This document shows, piece after piece, positions 8,378-16,849 of a stretch of 64,000 nt of DNA (its first letter is position 1; the number at the start of each line of letters is the position of its first letter). This DNA is from Filimonas zeae (GTDB lineage Bacteria > Bacteroidota > Bacteroidia > Chitinophagales > Chitinophagaceae). The stretch is from assembly GCF_014641615.1 (NCBI RefSeq), contig NZ_BMIB01000005.1:138150-202149 (forward strand), written 5' to 3'. The translations under genes and the position numbers were made by a program. Below the pieces are notes generated by a model. The model was not told where the DNA came from. It saw only the letters and a list, made by a program, of their open reading frames with translations, and made no database searches.

Positions 8378-8402
8378 AAAAACTAAAGTGACAGTTTGCA
8401 GA

Positions 8403-9020
8403 CTACAACATGCGGTATCCGGTCTGCGGAATCTGGAATTTAGAAGCCGGCACCGGGCTCAGGTTAATCACAGTGGCGGTGTATTGTTGTATTTTGCTTC
8501 CCTTTTCGCTTTGTGCCTCATATTCCAGCACAAAACCAGGAATACCTTTAAACTGATAGATGTTTTCGCTAACAGAAGGGGCAATAGCAGTGGCATAATA
8601 CATATTCAGCACGTTGCCATCTTTCAGTTTTACCTGTGCTTTTTTGCACTCATAACCCAGAATGGTTTTGGTTTCTGTGCCCAGCGTAACCACCATTCCC
8701 TCGTAGCGCTTGTTTTGCTCGCGCCATTGGGCAGCATTCAGGCGGTTTATATACTTGTCCCCCCCTAATTCACGCAATACCACTGCTTCGTCTTTTTTAG
8801 CATCGTAAAAAGTGATTTGTGTAAAGGTGGAGTTAACCAGGTCACTTCTTATTTCAGAGCCTTTTATGTATAGCGTTTTTATGGCGCTTTCAGTAGTTCC
8901 ATCGGGTTTTCCAATACGTACATCAAACGTAACAGTACAGTCCGCAACCACCTTAGGTGACTGTGCCTGCACACGCGATGCCATCATAATGAGCAAACAA
9001 TAAATTAAAAATTTCCTCAT
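8403..9020 (-). CDS. GLPGLI-family secreted protein
   Basis: A 205-residue exported protein of the Bacteroidota GLPGLI family, function unknown. The signal peptide ends at about VQAQ (residue 20). The family signature appears as GIPGFVLEYE near residue 160, a variant of GLPGLILE, and the preceding Y-x-C-KKA block (LGYECKKAQVKL) is also typical. The family is often found near metal-related or TonB-linked genes, but nothing here points to a substrate. The array at 7907-8305 lies downstream. Confidence 0.8.
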   Translation of the reverse strand: MRKFLIYCLLIMMASRVQAQSPKVVADCTVTFDVRIGKPDGTTESAIKTLYIKGSEIRSDLVNSTFTQITFYDAKKDEAVVLRELGGDKYINRLNAAQWREQNKRYEGMVVTLGTETKTILGYECKKAQVKLKDGNVLNMYYATAIAPSVSENIYQFKGIPGFVLEYEAQSEKGSKIQQYTATVINLSPVPASKFQIPQTGYRML

Positions 9021-9118
9021 AGAACCTCAGAATAGGGATGAGCTATAAAAATAAACCTTCTTTGCCACACTTGGGCATTCAGTACCCAATATAGTCACTA
9101 AACAGGTTTCCGCACACA

Positions 9119-9161
9119 AAATCGCCCCGTTCACCCTAAAATAATCCCCATTGGGCGATTT
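9119..9161. repeat. Spaced inverted repeat AAATCGCCC / GGGCGATTT
   Basis: Arms at 9119-9127 and 9153-9161 are perfect complements around a 25-base loop. It lies just past the stop of the class IV aminotransferase gene and could terminate it. The arms match those of the palindrome at 8358-8377. Confidence 0.5.
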
Positions 9162-9179
9162 AATTCACTACCACTTATT

Positions 9180-10019
9180 CTATTCCTGTGGCACCTTTTT
9201 ATACAACTGCGCTGCCAGCTGGCAGCGGTACGTATATTGCCCCACACTTTCTACCCACCGTATACCCGAAATGGCATTGGTTAAAAATATTTCCGTAGCC
9301 TCTGCCAGCATTTCTTCCGTCAGCTGCCCTTCCTGCACCTCCCACCCGGCGGCCCGCATAGTTGCAAGCAGGTGGCGGCGCATTACCCCGCCTATGCACC
9401 CCTCTTCCGGCGCAGGCGTTTTCACTATCCCATCATGCACCACAAACACATTGGCAATAGTAGCATCCGCCACCCGGCCCCACTGGTTCAGCACCAACGC
9501 ATCATCCAGCTGCCGCTCTTCCGCCCAGCGTGCCGCCAGCGTATAACTGAGGTAATTACTGCTTTTGATGTGCGAAAACCGGTCGGCCGCCTTTACCACC
9601 TCCCGGCAAATATCTATCCGCAGCCCTTTTTCCTGCCAGCCGCCACCCGGTGCCAGCGCCCAGCTTTGCACCACCGTATGTGGAAAATGATCAGTAGTGC
9701 CATACACTCCGCCACTGCCCCGGAACACGGTTATGCGTACCCGCGCCGCTTCTGTATGTGTGTTAGCCGCTATCAGCTGTTGCACCTGTCTGTGCAGCCA
9801 GGCCGGCGTATAATGTTCCGGCAGCACAAACCCCAGTTTCTCCAGTGCACCCAGCAACCGTTCAAAATGAAACTGCGCCAGCAACACCTGCCCTTTCACC
9901 ACCTTCATGGTTTCAAAGCACCCATCGCCAAATTTAAACCCGCGCATATCAGGAGAAATAAAAGCAGCGTCTGCCTCCAGCAGCGCACCGTTATACAACA
10001 AACCGGCAGCATTTTGCAT
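9180..10019 (-). CDS. Class IV aminotransferase (PabC / BCAT-like)
   Basis: PLP enzyme of fold type IV, the group that includes 4-amino-4-deoxychorismate lyase, D-amino acid and branched-chain aminotransferases. The N-terminal block DMRGFKFGDGCFETMKV, the SSNYLSYTLAARWA region with KSSNYL (catalytic Lys), and EIFLTNAISGIRWV with GGVMRRHLL are visible. I placed the start at the ATG at 10019 because the family begins about there (279 residues); an in-frame ATG at 10097 would add 26 residues of poor quality. Aminodeoxychorismate lyase is my best guess for its role, but no pabB is next to it, so the substrate is open. Confidence 0.8.
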   Translation of the reverse strand: MQNAAGLLYNGALLEADAAFISPDMRGFKFGDGCFETMKVVKGQVLLAQFHFERLLGALEKLGFVLPEHYTPAWLHRQVQQLIAANTHTEAARVRITVFRGSGGVYGTTDHFPHTVVQSWALAPGGGWQEKGLRIDICREVVKAADRFSHIKSSNYLSYTLAARWAEERQLDDALVLNQWGRVADATIANVFVVHDGIVKTPAPEEGCIGGVMRRHLLATMRAAGWEVQEGQLTEEMLAEATEIFLTNAISGIRWVESVGQYTYRCQLAAQLYKKVPQE

Positions 10020-10103
10020 GTGCCAAATGTACGCCCCACCGGTGTTACCAACGCCATATTCCTTTAAGCAAAACACTCTATACTTACCCCCTACCATGCC
10101 CCC

Positions 10104-10425
10104 GTTCCGGCACCATCAGGTCCATGTCAAGTCCATGTCAACTCCATCTCCGCTCCGTATTTCCTTCGCTTCCCCCTTTACCTCCCGTTCAACTCCTTCC
10201 CATCCCCCTTCAAACAAACTTTCTCAAATCCCCAATAGCAAATCCCCTTTCTCCTCCCCTAAAAAACCTTAATCCCCTTCCTCAACACATCCTCCCATGC
10301 CCCATCTTCCACTATTCCCCAACCTCCCATCCCTCGCTTAACTCCTCCCCCAACTCCCAACTTCAAACCGCTCAACTCCCTACCATCAATCCCCGCCATA
10401 ACTCCCCCGCAAACTCCATAAGTTT
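10104..10425. other. C-rich, G-depleted intergenic tract
   Basis: The divergent gap between the aminotransferase and the NIF3 gene is extremely skewed: only 8 G occur in the 240 bases 10141-10380, and runs of C with T fill the plus strand. The hexamer AACTCC recurs at least seven times without fixed spacing. I see no convincing gene; reading frames here are low-complexity Pro/Ser/Leu. The minus strand has many G-runs and could form G-quadruplexes. Confidence 0.65.
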
Positions 10426-10431
10426 GCAATC

Positions 10432-11529
10432 ATGAAAATTGCAGCAATTATACAGGCGCTGGAAGCCATCGCCCCACCTTCTCTCCAGGAAGGTTACGAC
10501 AACTGCGGCCTGCTTACCGGCCACGCTTCTACCGAATGTACCGGCATTGTGTGCACCCTGGATGTTACCGAAGCCGTGGTGGAAGAAGCGCTGGAAAAGG
10601 GCTGCAACCTTATTGTAGCGCACCATCCCGTTATTTTCGGAGGACTCAAACGCCTCAATGGCAACAACTATGTGGAACGTACTGTTATTGCCGCCATCCG
10701 CCATCAGATAGCCATTTACGCCATACATACCAACCTGGATAATGTAATCCACGGCGTTAACAACCGCATTGCAGATCAGTTGCAGCTCATCAACCGCCGC
10801 ATTCTCGATCCCAGGCCCGGCCTGCTGATGAAGCTTTATACCTTCGTTCCCCATGCACAGGCAGAACCGGTAAAAGAAGCCCTGTTTGCCGCCGGGGCCG
10901 GCCATATTGGCCAGTACAGCGAATGCAGCTTTAGTGTAGAAGGGCAGGGTACTTTTAAAGGCAGCAACCAAACCAATCCCTTTGTGGGCCAGCCCGGTAC
11001 CCGCCATACAGAGCCGGAGCAGAAAATAGAGGTTATTTTCCCCGCATATCTTAAAAGGGCCGTTATCAGCGCCCTGCTGAAAGCACATCCCTACGAAGAA
11101 GTAGCGTATGACATTGTTGCACTCCAACAGGATTTTCAGCAGGTGGGCAGCGGTTTGGTAGCAGAACTACCCGCTCCGCTTTCTGAAACGGAATTGCTGC
11201 AAAAAATAAAGCAAGCCTTTGGTTTACAGGTAATAAAGCACACCCCATTACTGAACAAACCGGTTAAAACGGTAGCCCTTTGTGGTGGTGCAGGCAGCTT
11301 TCTTACCAAAAAGGCTATTGCCGCCGGAGCCGATATGTATATTACCTCCGATGTTAAATACCACGAGTTTTTTGATGCGGAAAACCGGGTGGTAATTGCC
11401 GATATTGGCCATTGGGAAAGCGAACAATTTACCATAGACCTCTTATATGATATTTTACTGACAAAATTTCCTACCTTTGCCGTCCTTAAGTCAAAAGTGA
11501 AAACCAACCCGGTTCAATACTTTCTGTAG
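10432..11529 (+). CDS. NIF3-like dinuclear metal centre protein
   Basis: A 365-residue member of the NIF3/DUF34 family, often labelled GTP cyclohydrolase 1 type 2 homologue, forming toroidal hexamers with two metals per subunit. The metal ligands are visible in NLIVAHHPVIFGG (H64, H65), HTNLDN and, near the end, IGHWESE. The extra middle domain (about residues 130-240, with PHAQAEPVKEALFAAGAGHIG) is the CutA/PII-like insert seen in YqfO-type proteins. It is followed 36 bases on by a zinc-ribbon coiled-coil gene, a pairing common in this phylum. The biochemical function is unsettled. Confidence 0.9.
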   Translation: MKIAAIIQALEAIAPPSLQEGYDNCGLLTGHASTECTGIVCTLDVTEAVVEEALEKGCNLIVAHHPVIFGGLKRLNGNNYVERTVIAAIRHQIAIYAIHTNLDNVIHGVNNRIADQLQLINRRILDPRPGLLMKLYTFVPHAQAEPVKEALFAAGAGHIGQYSECSFSVEGQGTFKGSNQTNPFVGQPGTRHTEPEQKIEVIFPAYLKRAVISALLKAHPYEEVAYDIVALQQDFQQVGSGLVAELPAPLSETELLQKIKQAFGLQVIKHTPLLNKPVKTVALCGGAGSFLTKKAIAAGADMYITSDVKYHEFFDAENRVVIADIGHWESEQFTIDLLYDILLTKFPTFAVLKSKVKTNPVQYFL

Positions 11530-11565
11530 ATTTAAGTATCTGAAACTAAAATCGTACATCTGAAT

Positions 11566-12321
11566 ATGGCAACAGTTAAAGATTATTCTGTTGAAGAAAA
11601 GCTCTCTGCACTGGTAAAGCTGCAGAAGATTGACAGCAAACTGGATGAAATCCAGATTCTGAAGGGTGAACTTCCTATGGAAGTGAGCGACCTGGAAGAT
11701 GAGATCACCGGTTTGAACAGCCGCAAAACCCGTATTGAGGAAGAGATCAATGGCATCACAGAATTTATTGAGTCTAAGAAGAATGCCATCAAAGAAGCGG
11801 AAGCACTGGTAGCCAAGTACGAAAAGCAAAGCACCAGCGTTAAAAACAACCGTGAATTTGAAGCCATCAACAAGGAAATAGAAATGCAGCAGCTGGAAGG
11901 CAAGCTGGCAGAAAAACATATCCGCGATGCCAACGAGGAACTGGGCGAGAAAGCCAAGAACCTGGAGTACGCTAAAAAACAGATTGCCAATAAAGAGGGT
12001 ACTTTAAACCACAAGAAAGGCGAACTGCAAAAGATTATCTCCGATACCGAGAAAGAAGAAACACATTTCCGGGATGAGGCAGAAGTAGCACGTAAAGGCA
12101 TGGACGATCGTTTACTGTATTCTTACGACCGTATCCGTAACAGCTACCGCAACGGTTTGGCAGTAGTACCTGTTGAAAGGGATGCCTGTGGTGGTTGCTT
12201 TAACGCTATCCCTCCGCAAAAACAAAGCGAAATCCGTCAGCGTAAAAAAGTGATGGTTTGCGAAAACTGCGGACGTATTCTGGTAGATGACGATCTGAAT
12301 AATGCAGTAGAAGTTAAATAA
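11566..12321 (+). CDS. Coiled-coil C4 zinc-ribbon protein
   Basis: The 251 residues form a long antiparallel coiled coil (about residues 10-180, rich in Glu/Lys heptads) followed by a C-terminal C4 zinc ribbon: CGGCF and, about 27 residues on, VCENCGRILV. This is the architecture of the zf-RING_7 / CT398-like family. It is cytosolic and probably binds protein or nucleic acid. It is followed by a good terminator at 12349-12375, so it is likely transcribed with the NIF3 gene. Confidence 0.87.
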   Translation: MATVKDYSVEEKLSALVKLQKIDSKLDEIQILKGELPMEVSDLEDEITGLNSRKTRIEEEINGITEFIESKKNAIKEAEALVAKYEKQSTSVKNNREFEAINKEIEMQQLEGKLAEKHIRDANEELGEKAKNLEYAKKQIANKEGTLNHKKGELQKIISDTEKEETHFRDEAEVARKGMDDRLLYSYDRIRNSYRNGLAVVPVERDACGGCFNAIPPQKQSEIRQRKKVMVCENCGRILVDDDLNNAVEVK

Positions 12322-12348
12322 GCTCAATTACAGCATAAATTTTGCAAG

Positions 12349-12375
12349 TAAGGGTACTTTCAATAAGTACCCTTA
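12349..12375 (+). terminator. Terminator after the zinc-ribbon gene
   Basis: A perfect 9-bp stem TAAGGGTAC/GTACCCTTA has a 9-base loop and a T-rich tail (TTTATTTT). It separates the zinc-ribbon gene from the TPR-like gene at 12390. Confidence 0.8.
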
Positions 12376-12389
12376 TTTATTTTCGGTAT

Positions 12390-13892
12390 ATGATTCAAAA
12401 GCTAGCAGTTTTTTGTACGGTTCTATTCTTAACGGCAGGCATCAGTTTCAGCAGCAGGGCAGAAAAAGTGTTCGACTTTAATGCTACCTGCGAAAAGGCT
12501 TATGCAGACATTACCAGTTTGCGCCTCAACAGTGGCAGGCAATGGGTAAACGAAATCAGAAAAGAAAACCCCGATAACCTGATAGCAGACTTTCTGGATA
12601 ACTATATCGATTTCTTCACGCTTTTTTTTAATGAAGACCCGCAGGAGTACGAAGTACTGAAACCCCATTTCAGCGAGCGCCTTACCAAACTGGAAGAAGG
12701 CCCCGGCTCCTCTCCTTTTTACAAATACAGCCAGGCCGTGGTAACCCTGCAGAAAGCAGCCGTAGCTATTAAGTTTGGTGAACGCTGGAGCGCCGGGTGG
12801 GATTTTAAGCGTGCTTTCGGATTAATAAAAGACAACCGTAAAGCTTTTCCTGACTTTACCCCCAATAACCTTATTTACGGCCCTATGGAAGTAGCAGCAG
12901 GCACTATACCCAGCGGGTATAAATGGTTAGCCAGCCTGTTTGGCATGAAGGGGTCTATTAAAGACGGCATGCAAAAAGTACGCAGCTTTGTAAACGGTAA
13001 CGACAAATGGCGCAATATCTTTTATAACGAAGCTGCCTTTTATTACTGCTACCTCATGTACTACATAGAAAACAAGCCCGATGAGGCCTCCCGCTATGTA
13101 ACCGATCATAAACTGGATGTGGTAAACAATCACCTGTTTACGTACATGACGGCCAACCTCAGCATCAACAACAAAAAAACGGACTTTGGTAAAAGCGTAG
13201 TGCTTAACCGCAACACCTCGCCGGAATACCTTACCACCGCTACATGGGATTTTGAACTGGGCTACGCCGCTATGCGCCACCTGGACCTGGCAGATGCTGC
13301 TACCCATTTTGAAAACTTCACCCGCAACTTCAAAGGCAAGTTTTACCTGAAAGATGTGTATGAAAAACTGAGCTGGATATACTACCTGCAGGGCAACAAA
13401 GCTGCGGCAGAAGCTGCCCGCCAGAACGTGATTAAGAAAGGCAATACCGATACAGACGCTGATAAAAAAGCCAACAAAGACGCCAAAGAAGGCAAGTGGC
13501 CCAACCCCTTGCTGTTAAAAGTGCGCCTGCTAAACGATGGGGGCTATAACAAAGAAGCCCTGGCCCTGCTCAACGGCAAAAACACAGAAAGCTTTACCCT
13601 ACCGGAAGAAAAGCTGGAGTTTGCGTACCGCGTAGCGCGTATTTACGACGATTCCGGCCATGATAACGAAGCCATACAGGCTTACCTCTCTGCCATTAAG
13701 CTGGGTACCGGCCGTAAGGAATATTACGCCGCCCGGGCTGCATTGCAGATAGGGTATATTTATGAACGCCAGGGCAAAAAAGCGATGGCTATCACCTTCT
13801 ACCAGCAATGTCTGGATATGGAAGACCATGAATACAAAGACTCGCTTGATCAGCGTGCCAAGTCAGGCATTGCACGTTGCAAAGGCCAGTAA
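12390..13892 (+). CDS. Exported TPR-repeat protein
   Basis: About 500 residues with a Sec signal peptide (hydrophobic run TVLFLTAGISF, cleavage near SRA-EK). The mature protein is helical, with recognisable TPR units in the C-terminal half (for example FAYRVARIYDDSGHDNEAIQ and ALQIGYIYERQGKKAMAITF). I start it at the ATG at 12390, directly before the signal peptide, since an upstream TTG would place 16 extra residues inside the terminator region. Its function is unknown; it is probably a periplasmic scaffold. Confidence 0.8.
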   Translation: MIQKLAVFCTVLFLTAGISFSSRAEKVFDFNATCEKAYADITSLRLNSGRQWVNEIRKENPDNLIADFLDNYIDFFTLFFNEDPQEYEVLKPHFSERLTKLEEGPGSSPFYKYSQAVVTLQKAAVAIKFGERWSAGWDFKRAFGLIKDNRKAFPDFTPNNLIYGPMEVAAGTIPSGYKWLASLFGMKGSIKDGMQKVRSFVNGNDKWRNIFYNEAAFYYCYLMYYIENKPDEASRYVTDHKLDVVNNHLFTYMTANLSINNKKTDFGKSVVLNRNTSPEYLTTATWDFELGYAAMRHLDLADAATHFENFTRNFKGKFYLKDVYEKLSWIYYLQGNKAAAEAARQNVIKKGNTDTDADKKANKDAKEGKWPNPLLLKVRLLNDGGYNKEALALLNGKNTESFTLPEEKLEFAYRVARIYDDSGHDNEAIQAYLSAIKLGTGRKEYYAARAALQIGYIYERQGKKAMAITFYQQCLDMEDHEYKDSLDQRAKSGIARCKGQ

Positions 13893-13900
13893 ATAAACTG

Positions 13901-13930
13901 TAGATAAACCTTTTCAAAACTGTTTATCTA
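13901..13930. other. Palindrome upstream of recN
   Basis: Arms TAGATAAAC (13901-13909) and GTTTATCTA (13922-13930) are perfect complements around 12 bases that themselves contain TTTTCAAAA. It could be a weak terminator for the preceding gene or an operator for recN. Confidence 0.45.
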
Positions 13931-13966
13931 AATCAGTCATCCGTTCATCTGACTTCAGAAATTATC

Positions 13967-13974
13967 TACATTTG
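13967..13974 (+). promoter_or_regulatory. TAnnTTTG box upstream of recN
   Basis: TACATTTG is a perfect match to the Bacteroidota -7 element and lies 20 bases before the recN ATG. No clear -33 TTG is seen at the expected distance. Confidence 0.5.
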
Positions 13975-13993
13975 TCGCATTGAATTGTGAATT

Positions 13994-15649
13994 ATGTTGC
14001 AACTCCTGTACATACAGAACTATGCTATTATAGAACAGCTAACCCTCGGCTTTTCCCCTCAGCTCAACATCATCACCGGCGAAACCGGTGCCGGTAAAAG
14101 TATACTCATGGGGGCACTCAGCTTAATACTGGGTGGCCGGGCAGATTCGTCTGTACTCAGGAACACAGATCAGAAATGTTATGCCGAAGGCATTTTTTCT
14201 ATAGATGAAAAACCTGAGGTAATCGCCTTTTTACGCGCCAACGAGCTGGAATTTGATAAAGAACTGGTGGTACGTCGTGAAATTGCCGCCAGTGGTAAAT
14301 CCCGCGCGTTTATTAACGATACACCTGTTACCATACAACAGTTAAAAGAGCTGGCTTCCATGCTGGTAGATCTGCATCAGCAGTTCGATACCCTGGAACT
14401 GGGCAATGCAGGCTTTCAGCGCATGGTGCTGGATGCTATGGCCAACCAGTTACCCTTGTTACAGCTATACCGCCTGCAGTTTAACCAGTGGCAAAAAGCA
14501 GCGGAAGAACTGGAAGAACTGCGCAACCAGAAAGCCGGCTTTAACAAAGAGCTGGATTATAACCGCTTTTTGTACGACGAGCTGGAAGAGGCAGCCCTTG
14601 CTGAAAATGAAATGGAAGAGCTGGATAAAGAACTTCAGTTGTTATCCAACGCAGAAGACATCAAAAATGTGCTCTCCCGCCTGCATTTCGATCTGAAAGA
14701 AAGTGAAACCCCCATTGTTTCCTCTCTCAAACAAATGGCCAACCAATTACAGCAATACCAAAGCTTTCACGCACAGCTGCCCGGCCTCAGCGCCCGCCTG
14801 CAGAGTGCGCAGATAGAACTGCTGGATATTGCCAACGAACTATCCGGCGTAAGCGATGCCATTACCTCCGATCCGCAGCGTCTTAACTGGATTAACGACC
14901 GCCTGGCTATTGGCTATAAGCTGTTTAAAAAGCACAACGTACTAACTACTGCCGAACTGCTGGCTATACAGAACAACTTACAGCAGAAAATGCAGGCCGT
15001 ACTGAATATAGACGAAGCCATTGCCGAAAAAGAATCCGCTACAGCACAGTTATATCAGCAGGCGTTGGAAATTGCACAGCAGTTATCTACGGCCCGCCAT
15101 CAACAGGCTCCCGAACTGGAGCAGCAGGTAAACCAGCTGCTGGCACAGATAGGCATGCCTAACGCACGGTTAAAAGCCGCCATTACCGAAAGCCCCTTAC
15201 AGGCCGATGGTATTGATGCTATAGAATTTTTATTCGATGCCAACAAAAGCAACCGCTTTGAGCCCGTACGTAAAGTAGCCAGCGGTGGTGAATTAAGCCG
15301 TCTTATGCTTTGTATCAAATCGCTGGTAGCGCGTTCTATCGATTTGCCTACTATGATATTTGATGAAATAGATACCGGTATCTCCGGCGAAGCCAGCAAG
15401 CAGGTAGGTATTATTATGAAAAACCTGGCCTCTCAAAGGCAGGTAATTGCTATTACCCACCAGCCGCAGATAGCAGGCAAGGCCGACCGTCATTTTTATG
15501 TTTACAAAGAGCCCGTGGGCGAAACAGTTAAAACCAATATCCGTATTCTTAGTCAGGAAGAGCGTATTAACGCCATTGCACAAATGCTGGGAGGCGAAAA
15601 GCCTACCGCCGCTGCATTGGAAAATGCACGTGAAATGGTAATTGGTTAA
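13994..15649 (+). CDS. recN: DNA repair protein RecN
   Basis: SMC-like ATPase that helps repair double-strand breaks, acting at DNA with RecA. The 551 residues fit the family. Walker A is GETGAGKSILMGAL near residue 30, the coiled-coil arms occupy about 150-370, the ABC signature is VASGGELSRLMLCIK, and Walker B is MIFDEIDTGISGE, followed by the AITHQPQIA switch. The PAP2 phosphatase gene starts 34 bases downstream. Confidence 0.96.
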   Translation: MLQLLYIQNYAIIEQLTLGFSPQLNIITGETGAGKSILMGALSLILGGRADSSVLRNTDQKCYAEGIFSIDEKPEVIAFLRANELEFDKELVVRREIAASGKSRAFINDTPVTIQQLKELASMLVDLHQQFDTLELGNAGFQRMVLDAMANQLPLLQLYRLQFNQWQKAAEELEELRNQKAGFNKELDYNRFLYDELEEAALAENEMEELDKELQLLSNAEDIKNVLSRLHFDLKESETPIVSSLKQMANQLQQYQSFHAQLPGLSARLQSAQIELLDIANELSGVSDAITSDPQRLNWINDRLAIGYKLFKKHNVLTTAELLAIQNNLQQKMQAVLNIDEAIAEKESATAQLYQQALEIAQQLSTARHQQAPELEQQVNQLLAQIGMPNARLKAAITESPLQADGIDAIEFLFDANKSNRFEPVRKVASGGELSRLMLCIKSLVARSIDLPTMIFDEIDTGISGEASKQVGIIMKNLASQRQVIAITHQPQIAGKADRHFYVYKEPVGETVKTNIRILSQEERINAIAQMLGGEKPTAAALENAREMVIG

Positions 15650-15683
15650 TATTCCCTTTCTTTGCCCACATTTCAACGCAAGC

Positions 15684-16319
15684 ATGCAACTTAATACCGG
15701 CCTGTTTACAAAAGCCGCTGTTATCAGCGGCCTACTGGGAATTATTACCCTCACCTGCTCTTACGAGCTGGGAAAAATTCCTTTTTTCCTGTTGCTCAAC
15801 ACCGATCTGGGTACTATCAGCGATTACTTTTTTGTGCTCGGCACCTGGCTGGGTGATGGGGCTATGTGGGTAGTAGTACTATTGCTGGCGCTGTGGATGA
15901 AAAGAAAGGATACACTTCCTTTACTCATATCCTCATTCGTATTTACCACCCTGTTTACACAGGTATGTAAATACATTATTGTACCGCATGCTCCCCGCCC
16001 CTCCAACGCCATTGCCGATATGTCGGTAGTGCACACGGTACCCGGCATAGAGCTGCATACCGTATCCAGCTTTCCTTCCGGCCATACCGCTACGGCCTTT
16101 ACTATATATCTGGTATTCAGTCTGCTGCTTACCGGCAACTGGTGGCTGGTAGCAGGCTTGTTGTACGCTATATGGGTAGGCTACTCCCGCATTTATCTGG
16201 CGCAGCACTTTCCGGTAGATGCCGGTGCAGGTATGATAGTAGCCGTGGCATCTGTATTAATTTCCTTATTCATTCAACAGAAGATTAATAGCAGAAAGCA
16301 AACAGCAACTGTACTATAG
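15684..16319 (+). CDS. PAP2-family membrane phosphatase
   Basis: Membrane acid phosphatase superfamily protein of 211 residues with about five or six transmembrane helices. It probably dephosphorylates undecaprenyl pyrophosphate or a lipid phosphate at the outer face of the inner membrane. The three motifs are visible: a K...APRP segment (spacing two residues longer than KX6RP), SFPSGHT, and SRIYLAQHFPVD (SRX5HX3D with the catalytic His). I chose the ATG at 15684; an in-frame TTG at 15642 would overlap recN and add no conserved sequence. Confidence 0.88.
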   Translation: MQLNTGLFTKAAVISGLLGIITLTCSYELGKIPFFLLLNTDLGTISDYFFVLGTWLGDGAMWVVVLLLALWMKRKDTLPLLISSFVFTTLFTQVCKYIIVPHAPRPSNAIADMSVVHTVPGIELHTVSSFPSGHTATAFTIYLVFSLLLTGNWWLVAGLLYAIWVGYSRIYLAQHFPVDAGAGMIVAVASVLISLFIQQKINSRKQTATVL

Positions 16320-16801
16320 GCAACGCAACCTTACAAAGCTGTTGGTTTATACACACAAAAAGCCCCGGCCAGTATTGACCAGGGCGTGGTATAACTTTTC
16401 AAAATGTACTGGAATTAAGGTACTAAAAACGGGCTTGCGCTGTATTTGAATGCAAATTAGTGGGGTTCTGCCATACCACCAACTGCAAAACCGCTCTTAT
16501 CCGCAGTGAAAAAGCACCTTTCCTGCACCATAAAACCACATTTTCTCCCGTTTTTACCCATTACAGACGTTATTTTACTGTTACGGCTGATTTCCCTGTT
16601 ATTCATAGCAGTTTTTTTCCGCACTTACGGCCGTTTGTTTATCTGCGTACCGGTACTGCAATAAAACAAACTCTTATACTACTTCACACATTAACCGGCA
16701 GCAATATGCCATTCACCGGTACCTGCCGGTTATTAACCGTGCCCCGATTGTTACTTACCGATGCGGCCAGCCACTCATGTAATATAACAAGTAAATATTC
16801 T
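16320..16801. other. Gene-free interval between PAP2 and TetR genes
   Basis: I see no convincing protein gene here; the open frame at 16460-16804 is Ser/Thr/Leu/His-rich low quality. The interval holds a terminator-like hairpin oriented for the minus strand (16356-16385) and ends at the TetR operator palindrome. Confidence 0.5.
16356..16385 (-). terminator. Minus-strand terminator with no gene feeding it
   Basis: On the minus strand, GCCCTGGTC and GGCCGGGGC pair over 9 bp (two G-U) around a 6-base loop and are followed by five T. On the plus strand the two G-U pairs become C-A mismatches, so it is built for minus transcription. No minus-strand gene lies upstream of it. Confidence 0.5.
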
Positions 16802-16823
16802 TAAGTGAGCGGTCATTCACTTA
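16802..16823. promoter_or_regulatory. TetR-type operator palindrome
   Basis: A perfect inverted repeat TAAGTGA (16802-16808) / TCACTTA (16817-16823) with an 8-base centre lies 26 bases before the TetR start. It overlaps a near-match to the TAnnTTTG box (TACTTTCG, 16822-16829, one mismatch). A palindrome of this size at this place is the classic autoregulatory operator of TetR efflux repressors. Confidence 0.7.
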
Positions 16824-16849
16824 CTTTCGCATGGTATTAATTCTGCTGC

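Noticed and set aside
9372..10272. Two long plus-strand frames over the class IV aminotransferase and the C-rich tract
   Set aside because: They are antisense to a clear enzyme gene and reflect low stop density in C-rich sequence.
16460..16804. 114-residue plus-strand ORF before the TetR gene
   Set aside because: Low-quality Ser/Thr/His/Leu composition, and it runs into the operator palindrome.
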